Shown piece after piece: positions 34,591 through 42,916 of a DNA stretch of 64,000 bases. This DNA comes from Sphingomonas gei (GTDB taxonomy: Bacteria > Pseudomonadota > Alphaproteobacteria > Sphingomonadales > Sphingomonadaceae), in contig NZ_SRXT01000006.1 in assembly GCF_004792685.1 (NCBI RefSeq), positions 186,001-250,000 of the forward strand. The letters run 5' to 3'. The first letter of the stretch is position 1, and every line of letters begins with the position of its first letter. The position numbers were made by a program, and so were the translations under genes. A model generated the notes under the pieces. That model saw only the letters and a list, made by a program, of their open reading frames with translations. It was not told where the DNA came from and searched no databases.

Positions 34591-35025
34591 ATGGGAATGA
34601 CGACCTGCATTTCAAGATCTGTACTGATCGGTACGCGGCGGATTTCCGCCGATCTGGCGCCGCGCGAGGCATGCGGATTGCTGTTCGGCAGCGCCGACGC
34701 GATCACCGCGATGCAAGGCGTTGAGAATGTGGCCGAAGACCCCGAGCGGCGCTTCGAGATCGACCCGGCGGCGTTGTTCGCCGCGCTGCGAGCCGAGCGG
34801 GCGGGCGGGCCGAGGATCGCGGGATATTGGCATTCGCATCCCAGCGGCGATCCGACGCCCTCGGCGACCGACGCGGCAATGGCGGCGGCGGATGGCAAGC
34901 TGTGGCTGATCGTCGCGGGCGAAGCGGCGAGCTTGTGGCGGACGAGCGCGGCTGGGGCGCTGCACGGACGGTTCGATGCGGTGCCGGTGATTGTCGACGA
35001 GGAACCGGGCGCAAGCGAGTGGTAG
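34591..35025 (+). CDS. M67-family (JAMM) metallopeptidase
   Basis: A 144-aa JAB1/MPN+ protein. The zinc motif is complete: Glu in REACGLL, then HSHPSGDPTPSATD giving His, His, Ser and Asp. Bacterial members of this size can act as isopeptidases, for example trimming sulfur-carrier proteins; no ThiS/MoaD-like gene adjoins here. Two in-frame ATGs (34591, 34597) are possible. Confidence 0.85.
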   Translation: MGMTTCISRSVLIGTRRISADLAPREACGLLFGSADAITAMQGVENVAEDPERRFEIDPAALFAALRAERAGGPRIAGYWHSHPSGDPTPSATDAAMAAADGKLWLIVAGEAASLWRTSAAGALHGRFDAVPVIVDEEPGASEW

Positions 35026-35044
35026 CTGCGTCAGATTGCTGATG

Positions 35045-35551
35045 TCAGTCGTCGATGTCCGCCACCGGTCGCGATTCCAGCCAACTGGCGATCCAGGTGG
35101 GCAAGAGCGCGGCGATCCCTTGAATCCCGAAGCCGAGATTGAACCAGTCCATGAACTGCGGGTGCCAAAGCCATGGAACGCTTGCGCTGGCCATGTAGAA
35201 GCAGCCAAGTGAGAACATCACAGCAAGCACGACACCGGAGGCGGCGTGCGCGTGAGCCTTTAACATGAGTTCGCGCTCGTCCAGCGGTCGGTTCACGGTC
35301 GCAGTGAACCGCGGTCCCAAGGCGCGAAGAAAGCCAGCTAACAGGATCGCGCCATAGAAGATCAACCACCCGATCAAGAAATCGGTCGCAATCGCAGTTC
35401 CTGTTTTGGCCATCAGAACGAAGCCGAGGACCATGGCCGCGATTACCAGCAGCGGCGTCCAGCGAAAACTTCGCGGCGGCATTTTCATGAAGATGATTTT
35501 GTCGAGCCGCGTCGCATAAACGAGGCGGTCCATTTTCTCGAGCAGGGTCAT
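35045..35551 (-). CDS. Membrane protein paired with an XRE regulator
   Basis: A 168-aa protein with four predicted membrane helices (for example FRWTPLLVIAAMVLGFVLM and ATDFLIGWLIFYGAILLAGFL) and a conserved-looking NRPLDERELMLKAHAHA loop. Its ATG overlaps the regulator's stop by 1 nt. Base composition is noticeably lower in GC than the rest of the window. Function unknown; small XRE regulators of this kind often control the membrane protein encoded with them. Confidence 0.78.
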   Translation of the reverse strand: MTLLEKMDRLVYATRLDKIIFMKMPPRSFRWTPLLVIAAMVLGFVLMAKTGTAIATDFLIGWLIFYGAILLAGFLRALGPRFTATVNRPLDERELMLKAHAHAASGVVLAVMFSLGCFYMASASVPWLWHPQFMDWFNLGFGIQGIAALLPTWIASWLESRPVADIDD

Positions 35552-35808
35552 CAGCGTTGGTCTCCAGCCGCGGCGGCGCGGCGCAACGTGTCTGCGACGG
35601 ATTCAAAGGGGCGGAAGGAAAACAAAAGCTCGATCGGCACGCTGAAATAGGCGGCGATCTTCATCGCGAGTTCCAGGCTGGGCTTGTAGTCGCCCCGTTC
35701 AAGATAGCCGATTGTCTGGTTGTTCACGCCCACCGCTTCCGCAAGCTCGCGGCGGGACACGCCGCGTTCCGCTCGAAAGACAGCGATACGATTGTACAGG
35801 TTTTTCAT
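35551..35808 (-). CDS. XRE-family helix-turn-helix regulator
   Basis: An 85-aa Cro/CI-type protein: RIAVFRAERGVSRRELAEAVGVNNQTIGYLERGDYKPSLELAMKIA is the five-helix HTH, followed by FSVPIELLF. This is the short YozG/PBSX-like class. ATG 35808 begins the domain; a longer upstream frame has no site. Likely represses its own operon and the membrane-protein gene it overlaps. Confidence 0.88.
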   Translation of the reverse strand: MKNLYNRIAVFRAERGVSRRELAEAVGVNNQTIGYLERGDYKPSLELAMKIAAYFSVPIELLFSFRPFESVADTLRRAAAAGDQR

Positions 35809-35830
35809 AAGACCGTGGCGACTCGATAAT

Positions 35831-35859
35831 GCTATGTTGTGTTTACATAACAATTCTAG
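35831..35859. promoter_or_regulatory. AT-rich promoter/operator upstream of the XRE gene
   Basis: TTGTGTTTACATAACAA (35837-35853) has TTGT...ACAA ends in inverted orientation and is clearly more AT-rich than the local background. It is a plausible autoregulatory site. The remaining ~170 bp to the DGPF gene show no convincing gene. Confidence 0.35.
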
Positions 35860-36028
35860 GTCGGGTCAATATGGGTTGGACCCAGACTGGCGGACCCGGG
35901 ACGATGGCTCGACTTGAGGCGCAGGAAGCGATCCGAAAATTTTTTCGCGCGTCTGTCGATTCCCCCGCAGCCGGTTCGTCGTCAGAATACGGGCCGGAAA
36001 ATCCCGTCCGACCAAAAGGAGATGATCG

Positions 36029-36451
36029 ATGCGCGTGGTGGTGTTCGTGAAAGCGACCGAGGATAGCGAGCAGGGGATCCTGCCGTCGACCGAATTGCTC
36101 GAGGCAATGGGCAAGTATAACGAGGAATTGGCCAATGCCGGCATCATGCTGGACGGCGATGGCCTGAAGCCGACGTCGCAGGCGAAGCGCGTGGCGTTCG
36201 ATGGCGCTTCCCGCGCCGTGATCGACGGCCCCTTCGCCGAAACGCGCGAACTGGTCGCCGGGTTCTGGCTGTGGGAAGTCAAGGACATGGACGAGGCGGT
36301 CGCCTGGGTGAAGCGCTGCCCCAATCCGATGCCCGGGCCGAGCGAGATCGAGATCCGCCCGATCTACGAAATGGCCGATTTTGCCGAGAACTTGAGTCCG
36401 GCAGCGGCCGAAATCCACGACCGGACCCGCGACAAGCTGAGCGGCGCCTGA
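36029..36451 (+). CDS. DGPF-domain (YciI-like) protein linked to an ECF sigma factor
   Basis: A 140-aa YciI/DGPF-fold protein: MRVVVFVKATEDSE start, IDGPFAETRELVAGFW with the DGPF motif, and the late segment EIRPIYEMADF. AAAGGAGATGATCG precedes the ATG. Such proteins are consistently encoded beside ECF42-type sigma factors, as here (gene at 36506), and are believed to act in the same signalling unit; what they sense is unknown. Confidence 0.88.
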   Translation: MRVVVFVKATEDSEQGILPSTELLEAMGKYNEELANAGIMLDGDGLKPTSQAKRVAFDGASRAVIDGPFAETRELVAGFWLWEVKDMDEAVAWVKRCPNPMPGPSEIEIRPIYEMADFAENLSPAAAEIHDRTRDKLSGA

Positions 36452-36505
36452 CCAACGGGCTGTCGCCTGACCGCCTCTTTCGGGCATAAGGCCCGGGGAG
36501 GCGGC

Positions 36506-37765
36506 ATGGCGACGACAGAGGTCCATCGGGCGATCGAGGCAGTGTTCCGGATCGAGCAAGCGCGGCTCATCGCGAGTCTCGCGCGGATGGTCCGCGACAT
36601 CGACCGGGCGCAGGAGCTGGCGCAGGATGCGCTGCTGATCGCACTCGGCGAATGGCCCAGGACCGGCATCCCCGACCGGCCGGGCGCCTGGCTGATGGCC
36701 GCGGCGAAGCGGCGGGCGATCGACGGGCTGCGCCGCGACAAGATGCTGGCGCGCAAGCATGAGGTGTTCGCGCGCGAAAGCGAGGAAGCGAGCGATTCTG
36801 CGATTGCGGAGATCGAGGCAAGGATGGACGACGATGTCGGCGACGAACTGCTCGGGCTGGTCTTCACTGCTTGTCATCCGGTGCTGTCCGGCGAGGCGCG
36901 TGCCGCGCTGACTCTGCGGCTGATCGCCGGGCTGACCACCGAGGAGATTGCGCGCGCATTCCTGTCCAACGCAGTGACGATCGCCCAGCGGATCGTGCGC
37001 GCCAAGAAGACGATCGCCTGCGCCGGGCTCGCGTTCGAAGTGCCGCGCGGCGCCGAGCTTGAGGCGCGGCTCCGCTCGGTGCTCGAAGTGATCTATCTGA
37101 TCTTCAACGAAGGCTATGCCGCGACCGCGGGTGAGGATCTGATCCGGCCGTCGCTGTGCGCCGAGGCGCAGCGGCTGGGGCGGATGCTGGCGGCGCGGAT
37201 GCCGGAAGCGGCCGAATTGTTCGGGTTGCTCGGGCTGATGGAGATCCAGGCGTCGCGGCTGACCGCGCGGATCGCAGCCGATGGCAGCGCGATTTCGCTC
37301 ACCGGGCAGAATCGCGCGCGCTGGGACCAGTCGGCGATCCGGCGCGGGCTGGCGGCGCTGGCGCGGGCCGAAGATCTGGGCGGGGCGGACGGCTTCTATG
37401 CGCTCCAGGCGGCGCTCGCCGCGTGCCATGCCCGCGCACGCAGCGTCGGGGATACCGACTGGCGGCGGATCGCGACGCTCTACGACCGGTTGCGCGCGGT
37501 GGCGCCTTCGCCGGTGATCGATCTCAACCGGGCAGTGGCGTACAGCATGGCCTATGGCCCCGAAGTGGGCCTGGCGTTGGTCGACGAAATCGCCGAGGCG
37601 GCGGCGCTGCGCAATTATGCGCCTTTGCCCGCGGCGCGCGGCGATTTCCTGTTCCGTGCGGGCCGGCTGGCCGAGGCGCGACGCCAGTTCGAGGCGGCCG
37701 CCGGGCTGAGCCAGAACGCCCGCGAGCGTGCCTTCCTGCTCGAGCGCGCCATCGCCTGCGGCTGA
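36506..37765 (+). CDS. ECF42-type RNA polymerase sigma factor with long C-terminal extension
   Basis: A 419-aa sigma factor. Sigma2 (residues ~15-80) contains RDIDRAQELAQDALLIAL and AWLMAAAKRRAIDGLRR; sigma4 contains LIAGLTTEEIARAFLSNAVTIAQRIVRAKK. The ~230-residue C-terminal DUF6596/TPR-like extension begins near VIYLIFNEGYAAT and includes DLNRAVAYSMAYG. This extension marks the ECF42 group, where it is needed for activity instead of an anti-sigma factor. No anti-sigma gene is present; the DGPF gene is the partner. Confidence 0.9.
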   Translation: MATTEVHRAIEAVFRIEQARLIASLARMVRDIDRAQELAQDALLIALGEWPRTGIPDRPGAWLMAAAKRRAIDGLRRDKMLARKHEVFARESEEASDSAIAEIEARMDDDVGDELLGLVFTACHPVLSGEARAALTLRLIAGLTTEEIARAFLSNAVTIAQRIVRAKKTIACAGLAFEVPRGAELEARLRSVLEVIYLIFNEGYAATAGEDLIRPSLCAEAQRLGRMLAARMPEAAELFGLLGLMEIQASRLTARIAADGSAISLTGQNRARWDQSAIRRGLAALARAEDLGGADGFYALQAALAACHARARSVGDTDWRRIATLYDRLRAVAPSPVIDLNRAVAYSMAYGPEVGLALVDEIAEAAALRNYAPLPAARGDFLFRAGRLAEARRQFEAAAGLSQNARERAFLLERAIACG

Positions 37766-37841
37766 CGCCGGCGGCAATCGGAGGCTGATCGCCGCGGGCC
37801 GGCTGAGGGTGCGGGGACTTCGCCGCCGCTTGGCCGGCCGA

Positions 37842-38561
37842 TCAGCCGATTAGGCCGGCCTCGGTGAGGCGGAGCGCGCGCAGATCGAGGTTCATGTCCT
37901 TGCGGAAGCGCGCGGCCGCGGCATCGGAGAGGCGGCGCGTGGCGCCCGCGTCGCGGCGCGCCGCCGCATCGGAAAAGGCCGAGCCCTGCGCGATGAAATT
38001 GAGCATGAATGTCTCGGCCAGCTCCTGACGGGCCGCGTCGCCCAACCTGGCGAAACCAGGGCTGCCGGCGAGCGCGCCGGCCACCTGCGCGCGGACGGAC
38101 TGGACCTGGGCGCGGCTGGCGAACGCCACCTTGTTGGCGATCTGCCAATTCTGCACCCAATAAGCGGTCATCGCATCCGCGACATCGCCGCGACGAAGCC
38201 CATCGCCCGCGACATGCTGCTCCCAGGCACCGAGCAAGTCGTTTTGCTGGACGAATTTGCGCAGGCCCTCGGAATGGGCGGGATCGGCCCGGGCGATGAA
38301 ATCGGCGAATTGCGTGCGAACGCGGGCCGAGACCGTGGGGGAGGGGCGGTAGCGCGTGGTCGCCGCGGCGCGCGGAGAATCTACGCGATCGGAGCGTCGG
38401 TTTCGCACCGCCGCGCCCATCACGTTGTTCATCTGGCCGACCGCGGCCATCGACGCGCCGAAATCCACGTACTGACTGCCGATACTCGGAAAATCCTGAG
38501 CCGACGCCGGCGGGGCGGAGGTCAGCAGGACAAGGCACAAAGCAGTCAAGACGTGTCGCAT
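37842..38561 (-). CDS. Secreted DUF6683-like protein
   Basis: A 239-aa protein with a signal peptide (MRHVLTALCLVLLTSAPPASA) then a helical mature domain (DFIARADPAHSEGLRKFVQQNDLLGAW, DGLRRGDVADAMTAYWVQNWQIAN). It resembles the uncharacterised DUF6683 family. Start ATG 38561 is chosen because it begins the signal peptide; the longer frame starts inside unstructured sequence. It stands alone, convergent with the sigma factor gene. Confidence 0.68.
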   Translation of the reverse strand: MRHVLTALCLVLLTSAPPASAQDFPSIGSQYVDFGASMAAVGQMNNVMGAAVRNRRSDRVDSPRAAATTRYRPSPTVSARVRTQFADFIARADPAHSEGLRKFVQQNDLLGAWEQHVAGDGLRRGDVADAMTAYWVQNWQIANKVAFASRAQVQSVRAQVAGALAGSPGFARLGDAARQELAETFMLNFIAQGSAFSDAAARRDAGATRRLSDAAAARFRKDMNLDLRALRLTEAGLIG

Positions 38562-38698
38562 GCCGGAACTCCGATCGCGGGGCAGACGCAGGCGATGATG
38601 CCGCGGCTCCGCGGCAGAGGCCAGAGGCGGCAAGCGGGGGCCGCCCGGGATGTGCACGAAGCGCGTCCGTCCGTTCTGCATCCTACACGAAATCAAGC

Positions 38699-38724
38699 GG
38701 AACGTTTCGCCCCCGCGCCACGTT
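38699..38724 (+). promoter_or_regulatory. EcfG (general stress response) promoter
   Basis: GGAAC at 38699-38703, then exactly 17 bases, then CGTT at 38721-38724, a full match to the alphaproteobacterial EcfG consensus. The predicted start site near 38732 gives a 24-nt leader with AAAGGGAG before the small gene at 38756. Confidence 0.72.
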
Positions 38725-38755
38725 TGCGCTCCATAACCAAAGGGAGTGCTTTCCG

Positions 38756-38902
38756 ATGCTCTGGACCATCGCCGTTATTCTCGTCATCCTGTGGCTGCTG
38801 GGCTTCACCTTCCATATCGGTGCCGGCCTGATCCACATCCTGCTGGTCGTCGCGGTCATCGTCGGGCTGATCCAGCTGTTCTCGGGCCGCCGCGTCGTTT
38901 AG
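38756..38902 (+). CDS. Small membrane protein, lmo0937/DUF5670 family
   Basis: A 48-aa protein, nearly all membrane: MLWTIAVILVILWLLGF and the second helix HILLVVAVIVGLIQLF, ending in SGRRVV. This matches the lmo0937 (DUF5670) family of short stress-associated membrane proteins. AAAGGGAG sits 9 nt before the ATG, and a consensus EcfG promoter precedes it, so it is probably part of the general stress regulon. Confidence 0.85.
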   Translation: MLWTIAVILVILWLLGFTFHIGAGLIHILLVVAVIVGLIQLFSGRRVV

Positions 38903-38977
38903 CTGCGGGGCAGGGCGCAGCTTGCAGCGGCAACGCGGCTGCGCCAAAGAGGCGCTGGGGAAACCGGAGCCATTTCT

Positions 38978-39622
38978 TTGAACATCAGCCCGACCGACTT
39001 TGCGAGCCTTTTGTGTTCAAGGCTTTGCCACGATTTATTGAGCCCGGTTGGCGCGCTCAACAATGGGCTCGAACTGCTCGCCGACGAGCATGATCCCGAG
39101 ATGCGCGTGCGCGTTCTCGAGCTGCTCAGCGAAAGCGCCAAGGCGAGCGCCAACAAGCTGAAGTTCTTCCGTCTCGCCTTCGGCGCGGCGGGAGGCTTTG
39201 GCGAGACCGTAGACACTCGCGAGGCGCAGGCGGCGCTCCAAGGGCTGTTCGGCGATAATCACCGCGTCAAGATCGGCTGGATGGTCGAGGATCCGGTGCT
39301 GCCCAAGCATGCGATCAAGGTGTTGCTCAACCTCGCTTTGATCGGCGGCGACGCGCTGATCCGGGGCGGCCAGCTCGATATCGGCGCCGAGATCGTCGAG
39401 GGTTCGATCGAGATCGTGGTGCGCGCCGACGGACCCCGGATCGTGCTCGATTCCGAATTGCGGGCTGCGCTGGCGGGCGGGCAGGACGACATGCCGGTCA
39501 CTCCGCGCGCGGCAGCGGCATTCCTCGCGCATGCGCTGGTGGCGCAGGGCGGGGGCACGTTGCAGGTGTCGCCTGCGGACTCCGAAGTGCTGCTGTTCGG
39601 GGCGAGTTTTCGGGTGGGGTGA
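38978..39622 (+). CDS. chpT: Histidine phosphotransferase ChpT
   Basis: A 214-aa HisKA-like/HATPase-like phosphotransferase. RLCHDLLSPVGALNNGLELL contains the phosphoaccepting histidine in the form HDLxSPxGA. In Caulobacter ChpT relays phosphate from CckA to CtrA and CpdR. It starts at TTG 38978 with GGAG 8 nt upstream. It lies directly upstream of the che operon, separated by 90 bp. Confidence 0.9.
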   Translation: MNISPTDFASLLCSRLCHDLLSPVGALNNGLELLADEHDPEMRVRVLELLSESAKASANKLKFFRLAFGAAGGFGETVDTREAQAALQGLFGDNHRVKIGWMVEDPVLPKHAIKVLLNLALIGGDALIRGGQLDIGAEIVEGSIEIVVRADGPRIVLDSELRAALAGGQDDMPVTPRAAAAFLAHALVAQGGGTLQVSPADSEVLLFGASFRVG

Positions 39623-39712
39623 GCGCCGGGCAAACGATTCCTGTCTTCTTCCCTAAACGCCCTTTTAACCACCGCTAGCCCAAGATGGCCCGGATATTTG
39701 CTCTGGGGCCCC

Positions 39713-42028
39713 ATGGACGACCTGATTCAGGAATTCATCGCCGAAACGCGCGAGACTCTCGAGGCGCTCTCGGGCGAGATCGTCGCGTGGGAAGCGCAGC
39801 CCGACGATCGGGCGCGGCTCGATGCGATCTTCCGCTTCGTCCATACCGTCAAGGGGAGTTGCGGCTTTCTCGATCTGCCGCGGCTCGGACGGCTGAGCCA
39901 TGCCGCCGAGGATGTGCTGGCACAGGTGCGCGAAGGCTTGCGCAGTCCCGATCGGCTGCTGGTCAACGCGGTTCTCGCGATCGTCGACCGGATCGGCGAA
40001 CTGGTCGAGGCGATCGATTCGGGGACGAGCCTGCCCGACCAGGGCGACGAATTGCTGATCGGCGCACTGGCCGAAGGCGCCGCGGAAGTCGCGCAGGCAA
40101 ACATCCCCGGGCTGCATCGCGCGCCGGCGCGCAGCGTACGGCTGAACGTCGACCTGCTCGACCGGATGATGTCGGGCATGTCGGACATGGTGCTGGCGCG
40201 CAACGAGCTGGCGCGGCGACTGCGCGGCGGCGACGTGGATCCGACGATCGAGGCGGCGCTCGAGCGGCTGTCGCTCACCGTCGGCGAGATGCGCGACACG
40301 GTGACGCGGACGCGGATGCAAAAGATCGATGCCTTGTTCTCGGCGTTGCCGAGGATGGTGCGCGATACCGCGGCGGGCCTTGGCAAGTCGGTGTTGCTCA
40401 ACGTCGAGGGATCCGATGTCGAGCTCGACCGCGAAATGATCGAGATGATGCGCGATCCGCTGGTCCACATCATCCGCAATTCGATCGACCACGGGATCGA
40501 AGCGCCGGTCGAGCGCCGCGCCGCGGGCAAGCGCGAAAATGGCCGGCTGACCGTCTCGGCGCGCCAGTCGGGCAACCAGATCATCATCGAGATTTCCGAC
40601 GACGGGCGTGGGATCGACACCGAGAAACTGATCCGCAAGCTGGTGGCGAACGGCCGCGACGAGGCCAAGCTGCGCGGACTTTCCGAGCGCGCCAAGCTCG
40701 AACTGGTGTTCGAGCCGGGACTGTCGAGCAAGGACGTGGTCAGCGAAGTCTCCGGCCGCGGCGTGGGGATGGACATCGTCCGCGCGTCGATCGAGCAAAT
40801 CGGCGGGCGCGTCGACCTCGACAGCATTCCAGGCAAGGGCCTGAAGCTCGCGATCCATGTGCCGCTGACCCTGTCGATCATCTCGGCGATCGTCGTCGGC
40901 GCCGGGGGGCAGCGCTTCGCGATCTCGCGCCAGGCGATCGAGGAGATCGTCACCGATCAGGGCGAGGCGATCCGCATCGACACGATCGGCGGCGCGCAAG
41001 TGCTCAGCGTGCGCGGGCGGCGGATGCCGCTGCTCAATCTCTGCGAAGTGCTCGGCCTCACCCGCGCCGTGCATAACGGCCCGCGGATGATCTCGATCGT
41101 CAATATCGGCGAAGGCAGCTACGCGCTCGCCGCCGACATGGTGCTCGACAATGAGGAACTGGTGATCAAGCCGGCGTCGCCCGCGGTGATGTCGACTGGA
41201 GTCTATGCCGGGCAGACCCTGCCCGATTCGGGGCTGCCGATGCTGCTGCTCGACTGCGCTGGGATCGCCCATGTCGCCGGGCTCGATTTCAGCCGGGACG
41301 ACGATCATGTCGAGGACGAGGCAATCGCCGAAGCCGAACTGGGGATGCCGGCGCTGTTGTTCATCGATCTCGACGGTGCCCGACGCGCGGTGCCGCTCGC
41401 CGCGGTCGACCGTGTCGAGCAAGTCGACGGAGACAGCGTGCGCTTCGCCGCAGGCCGCCGTCGCGTGACGATCGACGGGCGCATCCTGCCGCTCGCCGCG
41501 CAAGGCGACATCGCCGGGCGGGCGCGGCTCAACGTGCTGCGGCTCAAGGACGGCGCCAACGAAGTCAGCTACGCGATCGACGAGGCGCTCGACATCATCC
41601 TGCTTCCCGAGGAACTGGTGCCCGCGCGCGAGCCGGGGCCGATCGCGGGCGTCGCGCTGATCGACGGCGAGCAGGTCGAACTGCTCGATATCCTGTGGGT
41701 GTTCGACGAGCATGCCGATCGCGAGAGCGAGGAACATGCGCCGCTCTGCCTGATCGCCGGCGACAAGGACGGCTGGATGGCGTCGTTCGTGCGGCCGCTG
41801 CTCGAGACCGCGGGCTACCGCGTCGCGACGCAGCTGGCGCCCGGCGAGACGCCGGCAGTGGTGCTTTCGGCCGACGAGGTCCCCATCGCGCTCGCGCCCA
41901 AGGCGCCGGTGGTGCGGCTGCGCAATCGCCGCGCGGCGGCGGGTGCGAGCGACGACAGCGTTTATCGCTATGATCGTGCGGGGCTGCTCTCCGCACTCGA
42001 GGCCCGCATGGCCGGGAAGGGCCGCTGA
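39713..42028 (+). CDS. cheA: Chemotaxis histidine kinase CheA, two CheW-like domains
   Basis: A 771-aa kinase. HPt domain at the N-terminus with the phospho-His near residue 44 (FVHTVKGSCGFL); no room for a normal P2 domain; dimerisation region (LLDRMMSGMSDMVLARNELARRL); ATPase with N-box HIIRNSIDHGIE, DDGRGID and GRGVGMDIV. Two CheW-like segments follow (start ISAIVVGAGGQRFAIS and ALLFIDLDGARRAVPL). The last ~80 residues resemble a truncated receiver (LCLIAGDKDGW ... VVLSADEVP) lacking the usual phospho-Asp context. Its stop shares a base with cheW. Confidence 0.92.
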   Translation: MDDLIQEFIAETRETLEALSGEIVAWEAQPDDRARLDAIFRFVHTVKGSCGFLDLPRLGRLSHAAEDVLAQVREGLRSPDRLLVNAVLAIVDRIGELVEAIDSGTSLPDQGDELLIGALAEGAAEVAQANIPGLHRAPARSVRLNVDLLDRMMSGMSDMVLARNELARRLRGGDVDPTIEAALERLSLTVGEMRDTVTRTRMQKIDALFSALPRMVRDTAAGLGKSVLLNVEGSDVELDREMIEMMRDPLVHIIRNSIDHGIEAPVERRAAGKRENGRLTVSARQSGNQIIIEISDDGRGIDTEKLIRKLVANGRDEAKLRGLSERAKLELVFEPGLSSKDVVSEVSGRGVGMDIVRASIEQIGGRVDLDSIPGKGLKLAIHVPLTLSIISAIVVGAGGQRFAISRQAIEEIVTDQGEAIRIDTIGGAQVLSVRGRRMPLLNLCEVLGLTRAVHNGPRMISIVNIGEGSYALAADMVLDNEELVIKPASPAVMSTGVYAGQTLPDSGLPMLLLDCAGIAHVAGLDFSRDDDHVEDEAIAEAELGMPALLFIDLDGARRAVPLAAVDRVEQVDGDSVRFAAGRRRVTIDGRILPLAAQGDIAGRARLNVLRLKDGANEVSYAIDEALDIILLPEELVPAREPGPIAGVALIDGEQVELLDILWVFDEHADRESEEHAPLCLIAGDKDGWMASFVRPLLETAGYRVATQLAPGETPAVVLSADEVPIALAPKAPVVRLRNRRAAAGASDDSVYRYDRAGLLSALEARMAGKGR

Positions 42029-42456
42029 TGCCGCATCTGTATCTCATCGCCCAGCTTGCCGGCCGCACCGTCGCGATCGATTCCGACCAGGTCGAATCGG
42101 TGGTGGACATCGGCGAAGTCACGCAGGTGCCGCTCGCCTCGCAGCATGTCCGCGGGCTCGCCGCGCTACGCAGCCGGGTGGTGACCGTGGTCGATACGCA
42201 CACCGCTCTAGGGCTCGACAGCTCGCGCGAGGCGCGGCGCGCAGTGATCACCCATGTCGAGGGGCATCACTACGCGTTGCTGGTCGATGCGCTCGACGAT
42301 GTCGCGCCGTTCGAGCTGCTGCCGCTGGCCGGCGGCGTTGCGCTCGGCGCCGCGTGGCAGCGGGCGGGGCGGGGGATCGTCGAACGCGACGGCGAGCCGA
42401 TCCTGGCGATCGATCTCGCCGCTTTGGTGCCCGGCCTCTCGGCGGGGCTGAACTGA
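42028..42456 (+). CDS. cheW: Chemotaxis coupling protein CheW
   Basis: A 142-aa CheW domain protein: LIAQLAGRTVAIDSDQVESVVDIGEVTQVP, then ASQHVRGLAALRSRVVTVVDT, the RGxxxLRG-like core. Links receptors to CheA. 1-nt overlap with cheA. Confidence 0.93.
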   Translation: MPHLYLIAQLAGRTVAIDSDQVESVVDIGEVTQVPLASQHVRGLAALRSRVVTVVDTHTALGLDSSREARRAVITHVEGHHYALLVDALDDVAPFELLPLAGGVALGAAWQRAGRGIVERDGEPILAIDLAALVPGLSAGLN

Positions 42457-42535
42457 ATTTGGCCGGTTAACCGGGTCCTCACATCTCTGCCGCACTATGA
42501 TGAAACAGACGCCTGGCTATCGGGGAACAGGGAAA

Positions 42536-42901
42536 ATGAAGACTTGTCTCGTCGTCGACGACTCCAAGGTGATCCGCAAGGTCGCGCGGCACATCCTCGA
42601 GACGCTCGACTTTGAAGTGCGCGAGGCCGGCGATGGCCGCGAGGCGCTCGATTCATGCCTCGCCGAGGCGCCCGACGTGATCCTGCTCGACTGGAACATG
42701 CCGGTGATGAGCGGGATGGACTTCCTGCGTGCGCTCAAGGATTCTGGGATCGCACGGCGTCCCAAGGTGGTGTTCTGCACTACCGAGAATGGCATGGCCT
42801 ATATCCGCGCCGCGATCGAAGCGGGCGCCGACGAATATGTCATGAAGCCGTTCGATCGCGAGACGCTCGAGAGCAAGCTGCAGATCGTCGGCGTCGCCTG
42901 A
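42536..42901 (+). CDS. cheY: Response regulator CheY
   Basis: A 121-aa single-domain receiver. VVDDSKVIRK supplies the acidic pair, LLDWNMPVMSG the phospho-Asp, T in CTTENG and K in VMKPFDRE complete the site. I use ATG 42536 with a GGGGAACAGGG site; an upstream ATG at 42497 would add 13 unrelated residues. Follows cheW after 79 bp. Confidence 0.94.
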   Translation: MKTCLVVDDSKVIRKVARHILETLDFEVREAGDGREALDSCLAEAPDVILLDWNMPVMSGMDFLRALKDSGIARRPKVVFCTTENGMAYIRAAIEAGADEYVMKPFDRETLESKLQIVGVA

Positions 42902-42916
42902 GCGCGGAGCCGGAAC

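Noticed and set aside
35829..36050. Possible 73-aa gene between the XRE regulator and the DGPF gene
   Set aside because: No ribosome binding site, overlaps the XRE control region and the DGPF start, and the protein resembles nothing.
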